Origin: Branchiostoma lanceolatum
Lineage: Eukaryota; Chordata; Leptocardii; Amphioxiformes; Branchiostomatidae
Assembly: GCF_035083965.1 (NCBI RefSeq)
Contig: NC_089738.1
Coordinates: 8,582,734 to 8,646,733, forward strand
Length of the DNA: 64,000 nt
Direction of reading: 5' to 3'
The position numbers and the translations under genes were made by a program. Shown here piece after piece: positions 38,443 to 55,706 of the stretch (within the stretch, counting starts at the first letter, position 1; every line of letters begins with the position of its first letter). A model generated the notes under the pieces. It did not search any database. It was not told the DNA's origin and was given only the letters and a program-made list of their open reading frames with translations.

Positions 38443-38692
38443 ACATTGGCTGAGAGTTATGTGTACAGTACACTGTGCAGTTATGTGGATAGTTTTGTGT
38501 ATAGTACAGTACAGAAATAGAGATTATAGACGTCAAACAAGGACATCAACAACAACAGTACTACAGAGCCTACAGGCTGGGGCTATGTAGCACTGTTGTT
38601 GTTGTTGTCCTTGTTTGACGTCTATTTCTGTACTGTACTGTACACATAACTGTCCACATAACTGTACTGTACATATAACTCTCAGCCAATGT
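38443..38692. repeat. Fold-back element
   Basis: A 250-bp inverted repeat: left ACATTGGCTGAGAGTTATGT, right its complement. The inner arms contain GACGTCAAACAAGGAC with (CAA)n on one side and (GTT)n on the other, and the loop lies at about 38565-38600. No clear target-site duplication is seen. It is probably a MITE. Confidence 0.75.
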
Positions 38693-41600
38693 GCCTTATC
38701 AATGAAAAAGTATTTATCTACGAAATGGGAATAGATAAAGCAAAAAGGCATATGCCTTGCAAGGAGTTATAACTGTCCTAAGGTGGAACAGTAGTCATCT
38801 TCCTAGATATTGATGCTACATACATGTATTGTCTTTGACATGAAATGTACACTTGCAATTCTCCCTGAACAGATTTTGACAAACTCCAAAAGAAGTTAGA
38901 TGCATCTTTTTCCATGTTTGAATGCTTATTATAGTTTGTTTTTTATAGTCTATAGCCTATAGTTTTATAGACTGACTCACACAGACTGACTATATAGTCT
39001 ATAGCCTAGAACTGATATGCCCTTGGAACAAAAAAGGTCAAAAACATGTTTAATTTAAGTGACATGAACTCTAATGACATGTACATGCATGTATGGGTGT
39101 CTTATAGGCAAGACGAAGCCTTCTACACCAAGCCGTCCTAAGGTATGCTAAGGTATGTACAGTCAAAACCTCCATTTCTAAATAGTTAAGACCCTCTCAT
39201 AGGTAAACAACAGTCTAACTTAACCAGCAACTACTTTATGTACCACACCATTTTGCTTGTCAAAGGCAAGCTTGTTAGGTTTAATCTCACTGCACATATA
39301 AAGTTAGTAGTATTACAAGCTAGCTGACAGGAAATGGGATGGATGTTGAGCAAATGTTTATTGAACATTTCTGTAACTTGTTGCTGTTGTACATATATGT
39401 ATGTACTGTATATTACAACCATGCATGCAGTATATATTTGGCATATTTGTTTATTTCTCATATTTATAATACCATACATTATCTCCTGTCATTTATCATG
39501 GAGGGTTTAGCTTTAAATTTATTAGGGGATGAAGTTGTAGTCATTGTGAATTCCTATTAGGAATTGAAGTATCTGCTGTGATGGGGTATTTTGTAATGAT
39601 ATGCTATGGCCCAATAGTTCCATAAATAGTAGACAGTCTGAACAGAAAGCCAGGTAGGGTGTAGATGTGCAAGCTATGAGATAGGGACTAATTGTATCTT
39701 AGCTAAAGGAAGTAAATAAAAAGGACATACTCCATTCCCTTTTTGTCTTAGGTGTTCATTACATGGAGGGAGACTGTGGGTTATATTGTAGCACTTACAC
39801 ATTTCAGTTAATGGCAGAAACAAAATATTGTGTGTTTGTGTGCTTGTGTATGTATATATGTGTGTATGTGCATGTATACTACATATTAAGGTAAGAGATA
39901 GGTTTGTATACTGGCTAAACTGCAGCACAAGCTACATTTCCGGACTGATTTATTCCACTCTCACTGGGTTGGTCCCCCATTCTTCTCAATAAAGGGGTCA
40001 AGGTTTGTCTCTCCTCAAACATACATGAGACTTCCTTTTATCAGCCTACCCAAAGAACATTTCTAGCCAATGTTAGGTTTCCATTTTTCACCTGAGTCCA
40101 GTGAGGAAATATTTGTAAAGTGCCTTTAACAAGGGTGTATTCTGGGGTTCTGTCAGGGATTCCAAGACAACACTTCTAGCTTCAACAACCCTAAACACAA
40201 GTCCACCGTGCCACCAAGTTTAAGTATATCTTATACATCGTAGCTGGATGACTCCTTGAATAGCAAGTCTTCATTCTGGGAACATGTATGTGACATTTGA
40301 CAATTCTGTCAGTCACCATGATCTATCCTTAAATCAGAGTATCTGCATGCTTGAAGGAAATGAAAGGAGCACATGTTGAAGACACTTCATTTATTCTACA
40401 AATTCACAATGACAATTACTTTACAGTAAATATGATGTGGTACAATACAGGCTTATGTATTTGGTTAAAGTTAAACAACAAATGTGTATCTATCTTCTTT
40501 CCACCCTGTTTTTACAGTAATTGCTATTGTGCAATCTCAAGTATTGAATCCTATGAATTGATATTTGCCATATGACCTCAGGTCTTCAAAATATTTTCTT
40601 TTGATGTAGGACTTTGCTCAAGGATATCAACACAGCACTGAGGACTCTGCTTATCTAAGTTCTTCTGCAGGAAGGACAGTAAAGCTCTTCAGGCTGTAGA
40701 CAAGGACCTGTGATAGGTCAGAATGTCACCACTCCCAATGGAAATACAAGCATACTTTGATGGACAGCTTTAATCATGTTATTTCTGATACCATGTGACC
40801 TTAAATGTTCTGATTCACAAACATTTATTTAAAGACATGAAATATATTTATGATATACAGTTATGCCTTAATTTTGCTGAGGTCAGAATAAATGGCATGT
40901 ACTATATATGGAGCTGAAATTGCTTGTTGGAATGCAAAATATTGACAAGTTATGTTGGTTTACATTTTTGCCATCAATTTTTACGTTCACCTTTAAAGCT
41001 GAATTTCAAAGCATTATCTTGAATAGATTAGATTATGTGATTTTATTTACCCAATGTTACAGTGTTTAATTAAAGAAGTGAAGAAATATATCCATGTCAA
41101 TTTACTTGTGTACAGTTTGATATTCTTAGATCTTCCAATCTTCATTTATAATATTCTACTCTGTGAAATAGTATGGCAACAACCTATACTTAGCCTGTTT
41201 AATGTGTTTTTTGTTCCTTGAATCAGTCTGCACTAACAATTAGGGACTCACTCATTCAATCATGTTGAATACATGTACATGAGGTGTATATTGTGTGCAT
41301 GGAACATGTTGAATAATGATACACTTCTGTTAGATTTTGTGGAGGTTTGTTTTGCACTTGATGATCCAATATTACATTGTTGATCACAACATTGTGAATG
41401 AGCACATGCAGAATAACTGTTTTGTAAAATAAACTTTTACTGTTGTAACCAAACATCAACAGTGTAAATCACTTCAAACAGGAGCATTGAACTGGGTAAC
41501 ACATGACAGCTGAATCATCCCACTAGTGCACGGCGCAACCTGCAGCCTATCGTAAGAACAGATACTGCAGGGATCGGTATTGAATTACCTTACTACCACA

Positions 41601-42139
41601 TGGCAATGACTTCACATGGTCCAACATTTCATCTCGATCAAATAAAAGGTGCATCCAGCATGGTGCATGTTGTTTAGGCTCCCTCGGCCCTATTTTATCT
41701 TGCACTTCTCTAATGCACTAACGTTACATCTCTGAACAAACTGTCCCTTTTCACGCGATTCGAAATACTGCCCCATGTGCCGCTCTTGTCGTTTCTTGTA
41801 ACCTTCCGTAGACAGGAAGTTTGTCACATCTGTTTTCGCACATAATGCGCCTCTGTGCCTTATGCACATTTGCTCAGAGCATACCTTTCCCCCTTTGCTT
41901 TTCAGCTCTCGTTTCTTTCACTTGCGATGTACGTTAGCATCCCAAACTTTGGCAACAGAGGCTCTGAACGAGACGATGAATGTCTTCTGAAACTCTGTAT
42001 TTACAGTTTTGTACGACTATCAAGTAAGATACATATGTGTCAAGCATAAGCTATCCGAAAACGTTGTTTCTGTTAATTTTCTGACTGCAGGAACACAGGA
42101 AGAGGCTTTAAAAGAAATGAAAAGCGACGATTTACAAAA

Positions 42140-42245
42140 GTTCTGCCGGCGTCCGCCATTTTGTAACCAATGGTAACGTTCTCTGATTGGTCAATGCTGA
42201 GTGAGCCGTACCCCCATTACGTCATGTTTAATACGGCGCTTTAGA
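42140..42245 (-). promoter_or_regulatory. Promoter-like cluster without an identified gene
   Basis: Within about 100 bp are an ATTACGTCAT (CRE-like) site, two CCAAT boxes (one on each side of GTAACGTTCTC) and, on the minus strand, AAAATGGCGGACGCC, a YY1-like start context. This resembles the promoters of the confirmed genes here, but I could not trace a coding gene from it. The downstream frame is only 28 codons. Confidence 0.25.
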
Positions 42246-43178
42246 CGGATCGCATAGTCACCTTTACGGGCTCAAGCCCAGCTCAAATTAACAATACTGT
42301 TAAAACAAGAACTAAGTTCATACGTGACACATCTTTCTCTTTCAAACTATCCGAGGCTTTTTTTCGTAATCATCAAGATAATGTTAACAGATTCAATAGT
42401 TCACAGAAAATACGAAAAAAATCCCAGTTTTTTACGTTTTTGCCCCAAAATACATGCGATACCTTCAAAAGGGTCAAAAAGGCCGCGGACAAATTTAATC
42501 TGTAAGAGTTTACCTTACACCCTGTAAAATAACAAGACTCAAACTGCTTTCCCCACCTGGGCTCGGGCACATAAAGTTAGCATGTCATTTTTTAACCAAA
42601 ATATCGATTTCTTACCCCAAAAATTTGTCACATGAAAACTTTTGTACAGTCATTTTATTCAGACCAAGAAGCGCTAACAGTGTGTCAAATTTCTCGGCGT
42701 TATGACCATGCAAACAGTAATTATAACCATATATGTAAAATACCGGTAATTACAGGGTGTCACATGCCGTAATTGACCTGAGCTATTGGATACTATCCGC
42801 CGTTCCTATCACCGTCTAATAAACAACCTCGTTCCCTTCTAGAACTCGGTTGTTCATTCGGCAGTTAAAGGAATCGACAATACTTAATATAACACCGTAT
42901 GCCATGTCGGATCATTAACTTTATATCAATGGCCGCGGGACGACGACTCTGGCTTGAGAGAATGCATCCTAGCTGAAATGATCGATTATATTTCCCCTCC
43001 CTCATCGATTAGTTAATCCTTGACCAGACAAAGCGACTATATTCAGAGGATTATGGACACATCTCAAACATATAGAGAGAGACTTTAACTGGACCAGCCG
43101 CTATAGAAAAGCCTATGTATGTATCACGTTAACGTTCTTATGGCTTTCTTTCCGTTAAGTTGTAGTATATGTAGTTGT

Positions 43179-44513
43179 TTAGGGTACATATGGTGGTGGG
43201 GGTTCCTCTTCCTTTGGCTTTGCCGCACTGTACGGGGGAGCCACAGGCACCTGTAAAGTAAAAAAACGAGACAAGACTTTCGTAACGTGTTGACTTTGTG
43301 TGTCACTGACTTAAGGCAGCGGACGCTGTCTGAAACGTCTGATAGTTTCAAAATTTTATTATTAAGTTGCTTGAGTAACTGTACATGTGTAAGTTAGCAT
43401 TTATCTTGACATCGTGTTGATGAAATAAATGAGAACAGAACATATGCATGTTTGGCTAACCTGGATATTGTTGTAGGCTACAGGGTAAAGGTTCTATTGC
43501 ACACTAGTATACAGAATATCCGTGAAATTTAAATACCAGAATTTTGATGTAATAGCTGTTGAAAGTTTGAAGTTAGCTTTAGAATTTCAGATTGAAGTTC
43601 TGAAGACAGGCAATTGCCTTGTGTGTAGATACGTTTTGCTGACTTTCTACTTTATTCTATGTTGTGCACCAAAAAATCCTAGGCTAGGTGCACCAGTGCA
43701 ATTCTAGGCTAGGTGCACCAGTGCACCTATTCCCAAAAATGAATTTTGAGCCCAGTAGAATATATAAAGACACATCTTTTGAAAATTTTCTTTAGTTAAT
43801 GTAACATCGTGGCACCGTTAACCTAATACGAACATGGTGAGAACTAAAATTATGCCATAGTCTCATGACTACAAACACGAAACACTTACCGGCGCGTACT
43901 GATATGAAGTGTTCGGGCTGTACTGAGGCGGTTGTCCGGGGATTTGGACGTACTGTAGAGCAGGGCTCTCCTCTGTACTTGTTCCCGCAGGAACTGTTGA
44001 GGCTGTTATTCTTTCGTACGCCGCCTGGCGTCTTTTTATAAAACAGCACCGACAGACAATCAGAATGATCTGAATGATTATAAAAACGACGAAGAAGGGT
44101 CTGAGAAAGGAAAGAAAAGATCAATCAGTTCTAATATGATAACGGCTAGTTTTTACATGAAACGGTTTTCACTTTATAATTATACAATTACCTTTTTGAA
44201 ATGGTGTTTCTTGGAATTCAAGGTTACGTTCATCTACAGTGTAGTTCGGAACAAACCAATTTGCAAGGTGACACATCTGATATCATGTCACTCATCGACC
44301 ATATGCCCACAATTTTCAACCATTCACAGATTATCCTTTTTGTATTCGTAGAGGGGGCTTTTGGGGGAGGGCTCCACAGAATTTCAAGACACTTCATATA
44401 ATGTCTAATATGAAATCACAGTGGATACCATAGGAATATCAATAATATTGTGGGAGATGGTGAAACTCCATTCAACGTTATACTCACATCCACCAGTCGG
44501 TGTCATCAAACAT
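43179..44513 (-). CDS. Small single-pass membrane protein with PPxY motifs
   Basis: Three exons on the minus strand: 44513-44488, 44100-43890 and 43250-43179, 102 residues, phases 2 and 0 agreeing. An in-frame TGA two codons before the ATG supports this start. Residues 1-8 (MFDDTDWW) are acidic and short, one membrane segment covers about 9-29, and CRCC then KRR follow, which suggests palmitoylation and a cytoplasmic C-terminus (inferred). The tail is Pro/Tyr/Gln-rich, with a YERI sorting-like motif at 37-40 and PPQY (66-69) and PPPY (97-100). PPxY motifs bind WW domains, as in adaptors of NEDD4-type ubiquitin ligases, so a trafficking or ubiquitination adaptor role is plausible. I do not recognise a specific ortholog. 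Confidence 0.75.
43679..43726. repeat. Short tandem duplication
   Basis: TAGGCTAGGTGCACCAGTGCA occurs twice in a row, with a self-complementary GGTGCACCAGTGCACC at the end. It lies in intron 2 of the PPxY membrane-protein gene. Confidence 0.7.
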
Positions 44514-45934
44514 TGTTCAGGGAACTTCACTGATCCACTCAGAAACCCGGACCTTCGGTGCAGACGACCAATCTCGTAGAACTGTTTCCTGAACTGAAGA
44601 GTATGGCATGTTAGTCACAGTATAATGTGAAAGACTCTGAACATACTACGTCATATGTAAGGTCTAGGCATACTGGTCGGTTATGAGTGGCGTATGTACA
44701 GATTACACCCACCCTCCCCACCGTGAGAAGTATATATCGACGCGGTACAGTCATTACATTATAGGTATAGTACAAAAAACACATGTACAAATGTTACTCA
44801 TAAATGAAATGTTCATACTCAAAAAAGTAAGATCACTATGACCAGGGACACTAGCTCTTAATCAACTTAAACAAAAAGGATATTCCAGTTCATTCATAAT
44901 TCGTCATATGACATAAGCTCACGATTGACCTTTGGACTTTGGATCATGAGCGACTAGCCTCACCAAATACAGACGCCCCTGTCTAAATACCACTGCATTA
45001 CCTTACGTGGCCAGTACTCATATGGTACTACGTTAGAACATATGCCATATTCTGTTACTGTGTGAACACAAATGTGTTACCTAAAAGGAAAAGTTACCCT
45101 ACCGGTTTAGTAAGTCGTTGGGCAGTCGCGATCTGTTGAGCCACAACCGCGTGATCTAGGTGTTACATATAGGTTTGAGTACTCAAATGTTGACCTGTAA
45201 ATAGACGTGCCAGCACTGTTGTGTTAATGATTAACTGAACCTCCGGACATCGAAGGATAAGAAGTGATAATGCAAGTGTTTTCTATCGTATAAAGGTAGA
45301 ACGCTCAAAATGCCAACGCAAGCAAAACAAAAAGTAATCTTCGATCTTTAATTTTCAGTATTTTGATAATGTTTGGAGCCTACGGTGTATGTGGCTTAGC
45401 GTGAAATACTATAACCTAAAGGAAACTTTTCTTGGAAAATTGGCACTACGACTCGCATTCTTTAGAAGTAAACTATTAAAGTTACAAACTATAAAAACTA
45501 AACTATTAAAATTAAGTTATTAATTATTAACTGTAAACTATCAAAGTTACTAAACTATTAAATTATTACTTTTTTAATATGTTTCAATAGTATGTAATCT
45601 CGATGGTTGTGAACTGCTGTCTGGATGGCCTTGCGTGACAATGGGGACATCCAGCGATTTACGTCATAAATGCAAGAACGAGCACACAAATTGCTGCAAT
45701 GCTATTTGAACTGCCAGTCAACACATTTTCCAATTTTGAAAATCTTAAAAGCGTTTTGCCAAAGAGGACTTCCTGCAGCCTGCAACCAGGAGTTGAGCCA
45801 CACATCGCCCCATTATGTCACAAAGACAGCATCCTTTCAAGCGTGTGGTATTGATTTTTTTTATAACAAGTCAGAAATCATGGTGAAATGGGCAAGTTTT
45901 GCCTTGGATCTTGACAGCAGGATGATCTTTAAAT

Positions 45935-46140
45935 AAGTCAAAGTTACTTCCCACACTGATGGTGCATAGGGTGGCGCCCATCTCCGTTTCATTAGCCCTT
46001 GGGCCACACAACTAAGCAGAGAAAACAGTATGTACCATTTTTAAAGTCTTTGGTATGACCCGGCCAGGGATCGAACTCACAACCTACCGTATGCAAGGTG
46101 AACACTCTACCCACTAGGCCATTGCACCGGTTAGATAAAG
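45935..46140 (-). mobile_element. tRNA-derived SINE, minus strand
   Basis: Read on the minus strand, the head has CCTAGTGGGTAGAGTGTTC (A box) and GAGTTCGATCCC (B box). A body with CCCAAGGGCTAATGAAACGG and GGGCGCCACCCTATGC follows. It lies between the PPxY gene and FMC1. Confidence 0.7.
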
Positions 46141-46411
46141 CAAAATAAAGATGGCTGGGTCATTTGGGTCAATGGGGAAGTCTATTGTAGTATTGGGTGC
46201 AAACTCTTCTGCAGTATATTCTCTACATTCAACTGTAATAAAATCAGAATGCATTTTATACAAAACATTTTTCTACAATTAGTCAACAAAGAGTTAAAAC
46301 ATACGACTTAATTTGTTTTGTCTTTTATTTGTCAAAGAAAGTTGTTTCTGCTTCTTTCTCAAATTCATACTGATAACCACATTTGTGAAACTACATGTAA
46401 CCTTATCCATG

Positions 46412-46461
46412 TGATCCAAAACAGGTTAAGTTGTAGTGATCCAAAACAGGTTAAGTTGTAG
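46412..46461. repeat. 25-bp tandem duplication
   Basis: GTGATCCAAAACAGGTTAAG followed by TTGTA occurs twice head to tail with no differences, downstream of FMC1. Confidence 0.8.
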
Positions 46462-46679
46462 TCTTACTCCAATACGTTCATTAAGAAATCATCAGCAATT
46501 GACATAATACATGTACTGTAGTTACAACATCAGTGACAGACTATCCAAACCTTATATTCATACCAATTGGGATCACAAAATCATTCACAATGAGTCCTTT
46601 TACATATCTTTCTTGCCATTCCTATATGATAAGACATATCTTCAGTACACATAGCTGTAAATGTAAGATACCCGTTATA

Positions 46680-46980
46680 CAGGTTTTTTTCTAAAAAGGG
46701 TGACAGGGGCACTGCCTCCCCATGCTCCAACCATTTTCCCCCTTTCTCAAGGGAGCAGATTCTCTGAAAAGCACACAATTCTGACTGACCAGGGATGCTA
46801 AAAGGTCACATGTGGCCAGTCTTCAAATGTGAACTGTGTAACAGAAATTTTCCCATCAAGAACCCTCAGAATTCTCTTAAACTTCACACCGTGGCAGGGG
46901 GAAAATTCACACCATACTTCCACTTCCTTGCTCCACTCTCACACTACATACAATTTTCTAGAAAAACCCTCAACGTAGCA
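46680..46980. repeat. Dispersed repeat related to 16530-16795
   Basis: It shares GGGGCACTGCCTCCCCATGC, GGGAGCAGATTCTC and GACCAGGGATGCTA with the RasGAP-intron copy, in the same order. It lies downstream of the FMC1 stop. Confidence 0.6.
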
Positions 46981-47088
46981 TAACAGTCATTAAAAGAAAA
47001 CCAAGGCAGCATGAGATTTAGACTCCGTTTCAGCAACATGCCAGCACACTGCAACTGACTCCATATTTACAGACTAGTACAGGTGTGT

Positions 47089-48918
47089 CTATTTGTCAGG
47101 TGGGTTCTGAGGAAGTTCAAAGCCGAGCATCTTGGCTGTCTCTTCTGTTGTCTTCTCTCCTTTCCCATAGTACTCATCGTGGAGAGCCTAGAAATACAAA
47201 CCAGAAGGTCACACTATTAGTATTACATTCATAACAAGGAATCAACAATTATAATTGGGGGGAATTTCTCTCTTATTCTTCTTTGTAAAATTTTTGCTAA
47301 TTCTGTCTATATATTTTCCTGCCAGCCTACTGGACAAAATTTCAACCCAAGTCAACCTTCCCATCCTGCCAGTCTCTGGTTTCACCATCTACTGCCTCAC
47401 ATCCTGTCACTCTACTGTACGATATTCAAATAACTAGACACACACACCAAGACATAACACACAGATGTAAAACAATATCTCCATTTTCACAGAGGCAAAG
47501 GTGGCGTCTGTGTAGCACAGTGGCAGAGCATCCAGCTATGAACCAATAAGACCCAGGTTCAATCCCCAGTGGAGTACCCAGACATGTCCCGACATGCACC
47601 CAGACGTTGTGCCCTTGGGAAAGGCACTTAACACACATTTCCCATGTCCTAAGCCCAGCAGTAGGGTTTGGGTTGGCGTTAGGAAGGGCATCCGGCCGTA
47701 AAAACTCTTGCTACAAAAAAGGACTTGCACTTGATGAGGAGTTCTGGGGCTCCCCCATCCATGTGCAAGCACGTCTAACCCCCAGATGATGGGGAACAAA
47801 AGACGTTAAATTGGATAGAGAGAGAGAGAGAGAAAGATACAGTGAATCTGGCATGTGCATATTTGTAAAAACTTATTGTACACGAATGTTAAAATTAAGA
47901 TATATTTGGACCTTGTAGCACTGCGTCAGTACCAACAACTAGTACAATGTACTCTTCAGAAGACACAGGTACATGTAAGTCTCACCTGTTGTAATCTTGT
48001 ACTCGTCAGAAGACACAGGTAAGTCTCAGCGTTGCGCTGTAGCTCCTGGTGTGCCCTGCAGACCCTCTGGTCAGTCACCTGATGTTTGCGGTACTGCTCC
48101 ATCAGGTAGTTGTAGGCTATGGTCTCCTTCACTGGACCCTTGGAAATGGAAGACATGCTCTACATTTACACATGTACCTCAATGAAAAATGGCGTATAGT
48201 TTTTACTTTGTTTTCGTGTGTGTGTATGCACAAGGAGTATATAGGTTCTATATAAAACCTCATTGATATGCGTAAGGCGGAATAAGTTCTGGATGGATTG
48301 TGATGATATTTGGTATCTGTATCTGTATAGTACATGTAGGTATAACCGCCCTTCGGCACAACACACCAGCTTATTATGAATAAATGTCAGGAGGTGTTGT
48401 GAAAACGATGGAAAAGGTTGATTTTGGGCCTTCTGGCGTCTGACCTTGGTACTGCAGCAAGATTGCTGGTTTTTGCATCTTTTGCCATGGACATGCTGTG
48501 GTCTAGTTTCTAAAGCAGATACCTTTTATTAAAAAAACCTAAGCTAAAGTTGAGGTGCCAGATTTAGCAAATATACATGGTACATCGACCCATGGCTACA
48601 AAACTTCAAGGGGTGAGTGAGAAACCGTTGTAAATAGAAAACAAAAAAGATAATGCTCTTTTGAGACAACAGAAAGCTTAGAAATTTGTGGTGGCGCAAG
48701 TAAAAACGTCATGGGGGAGGGGGGCAATTGTTTGTACACCTTCGATTGTCGATCAGTTTTTCGTTTGAATTCGGTATGCTTACTTTATGGCTTCTATATC
48801 ATCTATACATTATCCTTATCGACTACATCTTGATTGTATCAGTCACCTTCTTGTGTACGTGCCGTAATTCCCGTATCAGCCCACGGAGAACCCGCAACCT
48901 TTCCATGGACGTCGCCAT
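47089..48918 (-). CDS. FMC1: FMC1, mitochondrial ATP synthase assembly factor homolog
   Basis: Three exons on the minus strand: 48918-48847, 48138-47986 and 47187-47089, all phase 0, giving 107 residues (human FMC1 has 113). The match to human FMC1 is clear: LRGLIREL near the start, QVTDQRVCRAHQEL in the middle, ETYLCLL, then HDEYYGKGEKTTEETAKMLG near the end. This is the LYR-like FMC1 family; yeast Fmc1 assists assembly of the F1 sector of ATP synthase in the matrix. A family A SINE (47501-47836) sits in intron 2 and a dispersed repeat in intron 1. The end of exon 2 is tandemly duplicated into the intron. Its start lies 229 bp from the divergent IGBP1 start. Confidence 0.95.
47501..47836 (+). 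mobile_element. tRNA-derived SINE, family A, copy 2
   Basis: It is nearly identical over 320 bp to 31431-31756, with A-box-like GTAGCACAGTGGCAGAGC and B-box-like GGTTCAATCCCC. It ends in a GA-rich tail (GATAGAGAGAGAGAGAGA). It is inserted antisense in FMC1 intron 2. Confidence 0.8.
48175..48495. repeat. Dispersed repeat in FMC1 intron 1
   Basis: It has the same order of blocks as 34094-34350: AATGAAAAATGG, a GT-rich tract, GGATTGTGATGATATTTGGT, GACCTTGGTACTGCAGCA and CCATGGACATGC, with an extra insertion in the middle. Confidence 0.6.
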
Positions 48919-49147
48919 CTTGGATTAGACTAACATTGTCAGGGGGTGTTTAAATGAAATAAACAAACCTGGAATCCTTTTTATCAGCGCATGATTCCAA
49001 AATTTCAACAAAACTAGATTTTTAAATTTAATTCAATTTTGATAAGATCATTTTGAATGCCTTTTTTCGTAGATAATAACAGAAATAATTTGTTTTTATT
49101 TCTTAAATCCCCATAGTTTAGTGGTACCGTTCACATCTATGATAACC
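48919..49147. promoter_or_regulatory. Divergent promoter of FMC1 and IGBP1
   Basis: Only 229 bp separate the two start codons. The FMC1 start lies in CCAAGATGGCGAC, a YY1-like site overlapping the start, and the IGBP1 start in ACCATGGCGG. The spacer is AT-rich without a clear TATA box. A shared promoter is inferred from distance. Confidence 0.6.
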
Positions 49148-54747
<5,600 letters not shown>

Positions 54748-54912
54748 TGTTCCCTTTCCTCTGGACTTCACTCTGCAAGTTGTACAAAACTCGCTTCACT
54801 AAATTCCCTGAAAATACTGTAATTCTTGTTTAACTAAATCCTTAGGCTGCCGCTAACCCCCCAACACCTGCAAAATGAAAAAAGGCATTATTCTATTTTT
54901 GCTTGTATGATC

Positions 54913-54918
54913 AATAAA
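54913..54918 (+). terminator. Poly(A) signal of IGBP1
   Basis: The AATAAA lies 166 bp after the IGBP1 stop codon, the first such hexamer on the strand. Further AATAAA matches occur at about 55003 and 55045. Confidence 0.55.
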
Positions 54919-55138
54919 AAGAATCCATCTATCTTGTAGTATCCATCCCACTGTGCGTACCATTCTATTGAAACATTGCAAAATCTCAAGTTCTGAACAA
55001 AAATAAAACTATCGTGTAATATGATGGCTGTGTCAAAGATGAAATAAAATATACATACAGTTGAACTTCTAGCTGATCTTAAAGTGTTTGTGTGCTTTCT
55101 TCTGTGTACGTCAATGTTTTTTTTTTAATTCTGTGTAG

Positions 55139-55375
55139 TTCAGTCTATGTCTGTCTCAAAGATAGAACTGTGTAAACTTTGCTTACTAGTCATGGTCAGT
55201 CGTGTGGGTGCAGCAGCTAAAACAACAGCGCAGGAGTCTCTGGGCGGCTTTCCTGAATCGCCTCCATCGTGTACTGTCTGTCTGTGGTGTGGTCTGTTTG
55301 TTGCCTCTGTTCTTTTTTTGTTTTTTGGACGATGTTTTGCTGGGAGTCTGGAATTATTAAGGGATACTCAATAAA
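55139..55375 (+). other. Candidate plus-strand 3' terminal exon
   Basis: A long T-rich tract and CTGTGTAG acceptor at 55138 precede an open frame whose TAA overlaps an AATAAA at 55370-55375. The frame encodes a Cys-containing stretch and one hydrophobic segment (CLWCGLFVASVLFLFFGRC) near its end. It could be an alternative last exon of IGBP1 or part of an unknown gene. No homology is recognised. Confidence 0.22.
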
Positions 55376-55706
55376 GACATAAATGTTTCATTCATGAAGT
55401 TTACTTTTCAAGCAGCAAACTACTTCTTAGCAAGACAACATTTTCAAGCTAATCCATCAAATCTACTACAGCATATTTTTTTACACATCAAAATGATATG
55501 CATCATGACCAATTTGGCTACAAAAAGACTTTGGTTCTGGTTATAGGTAGAATAAAAAGACTAAGTTGTAGGTAGAGGATATGTCACCCAACAGGAAAAA
55601 CAAATTGAATAATCAAAATGTTTTGATATTAGTTAAGCAACTGTTTCATTGACTTGGTTGATTTTCTTTCACTTTTTTGCCTTTATTGTTTGTTTGTATT
55701 GTATAC

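Larger units (their letters stand above)
37293..43178. other. Gene-poor stretch, no coding exon recognised
   Basis: Apart from the fold-back at 38443-38692 and a decayed repeat at 39945-40130, I see AT-rich DNA without a convincing coding exon. Several open frames of 60-110 codons show no family resemblance or phased splice sites. Long untranslated or non-coding RNA exons cannot be excluded. Confidence 0.4.

Noticed and set aside
44488-44590. Longer first exon of the PPxY gene in another frame
   Set aside because: The alternative frame is open but would enter exon 2 in a phase that meets a stop within a few codons.
46059-46137. A genuine minus-strand tRNA gene
   Set aside because: It is continuous with a SINE body (GGGCGCCACCCTATGC) and lacks a clean cloverleaf.
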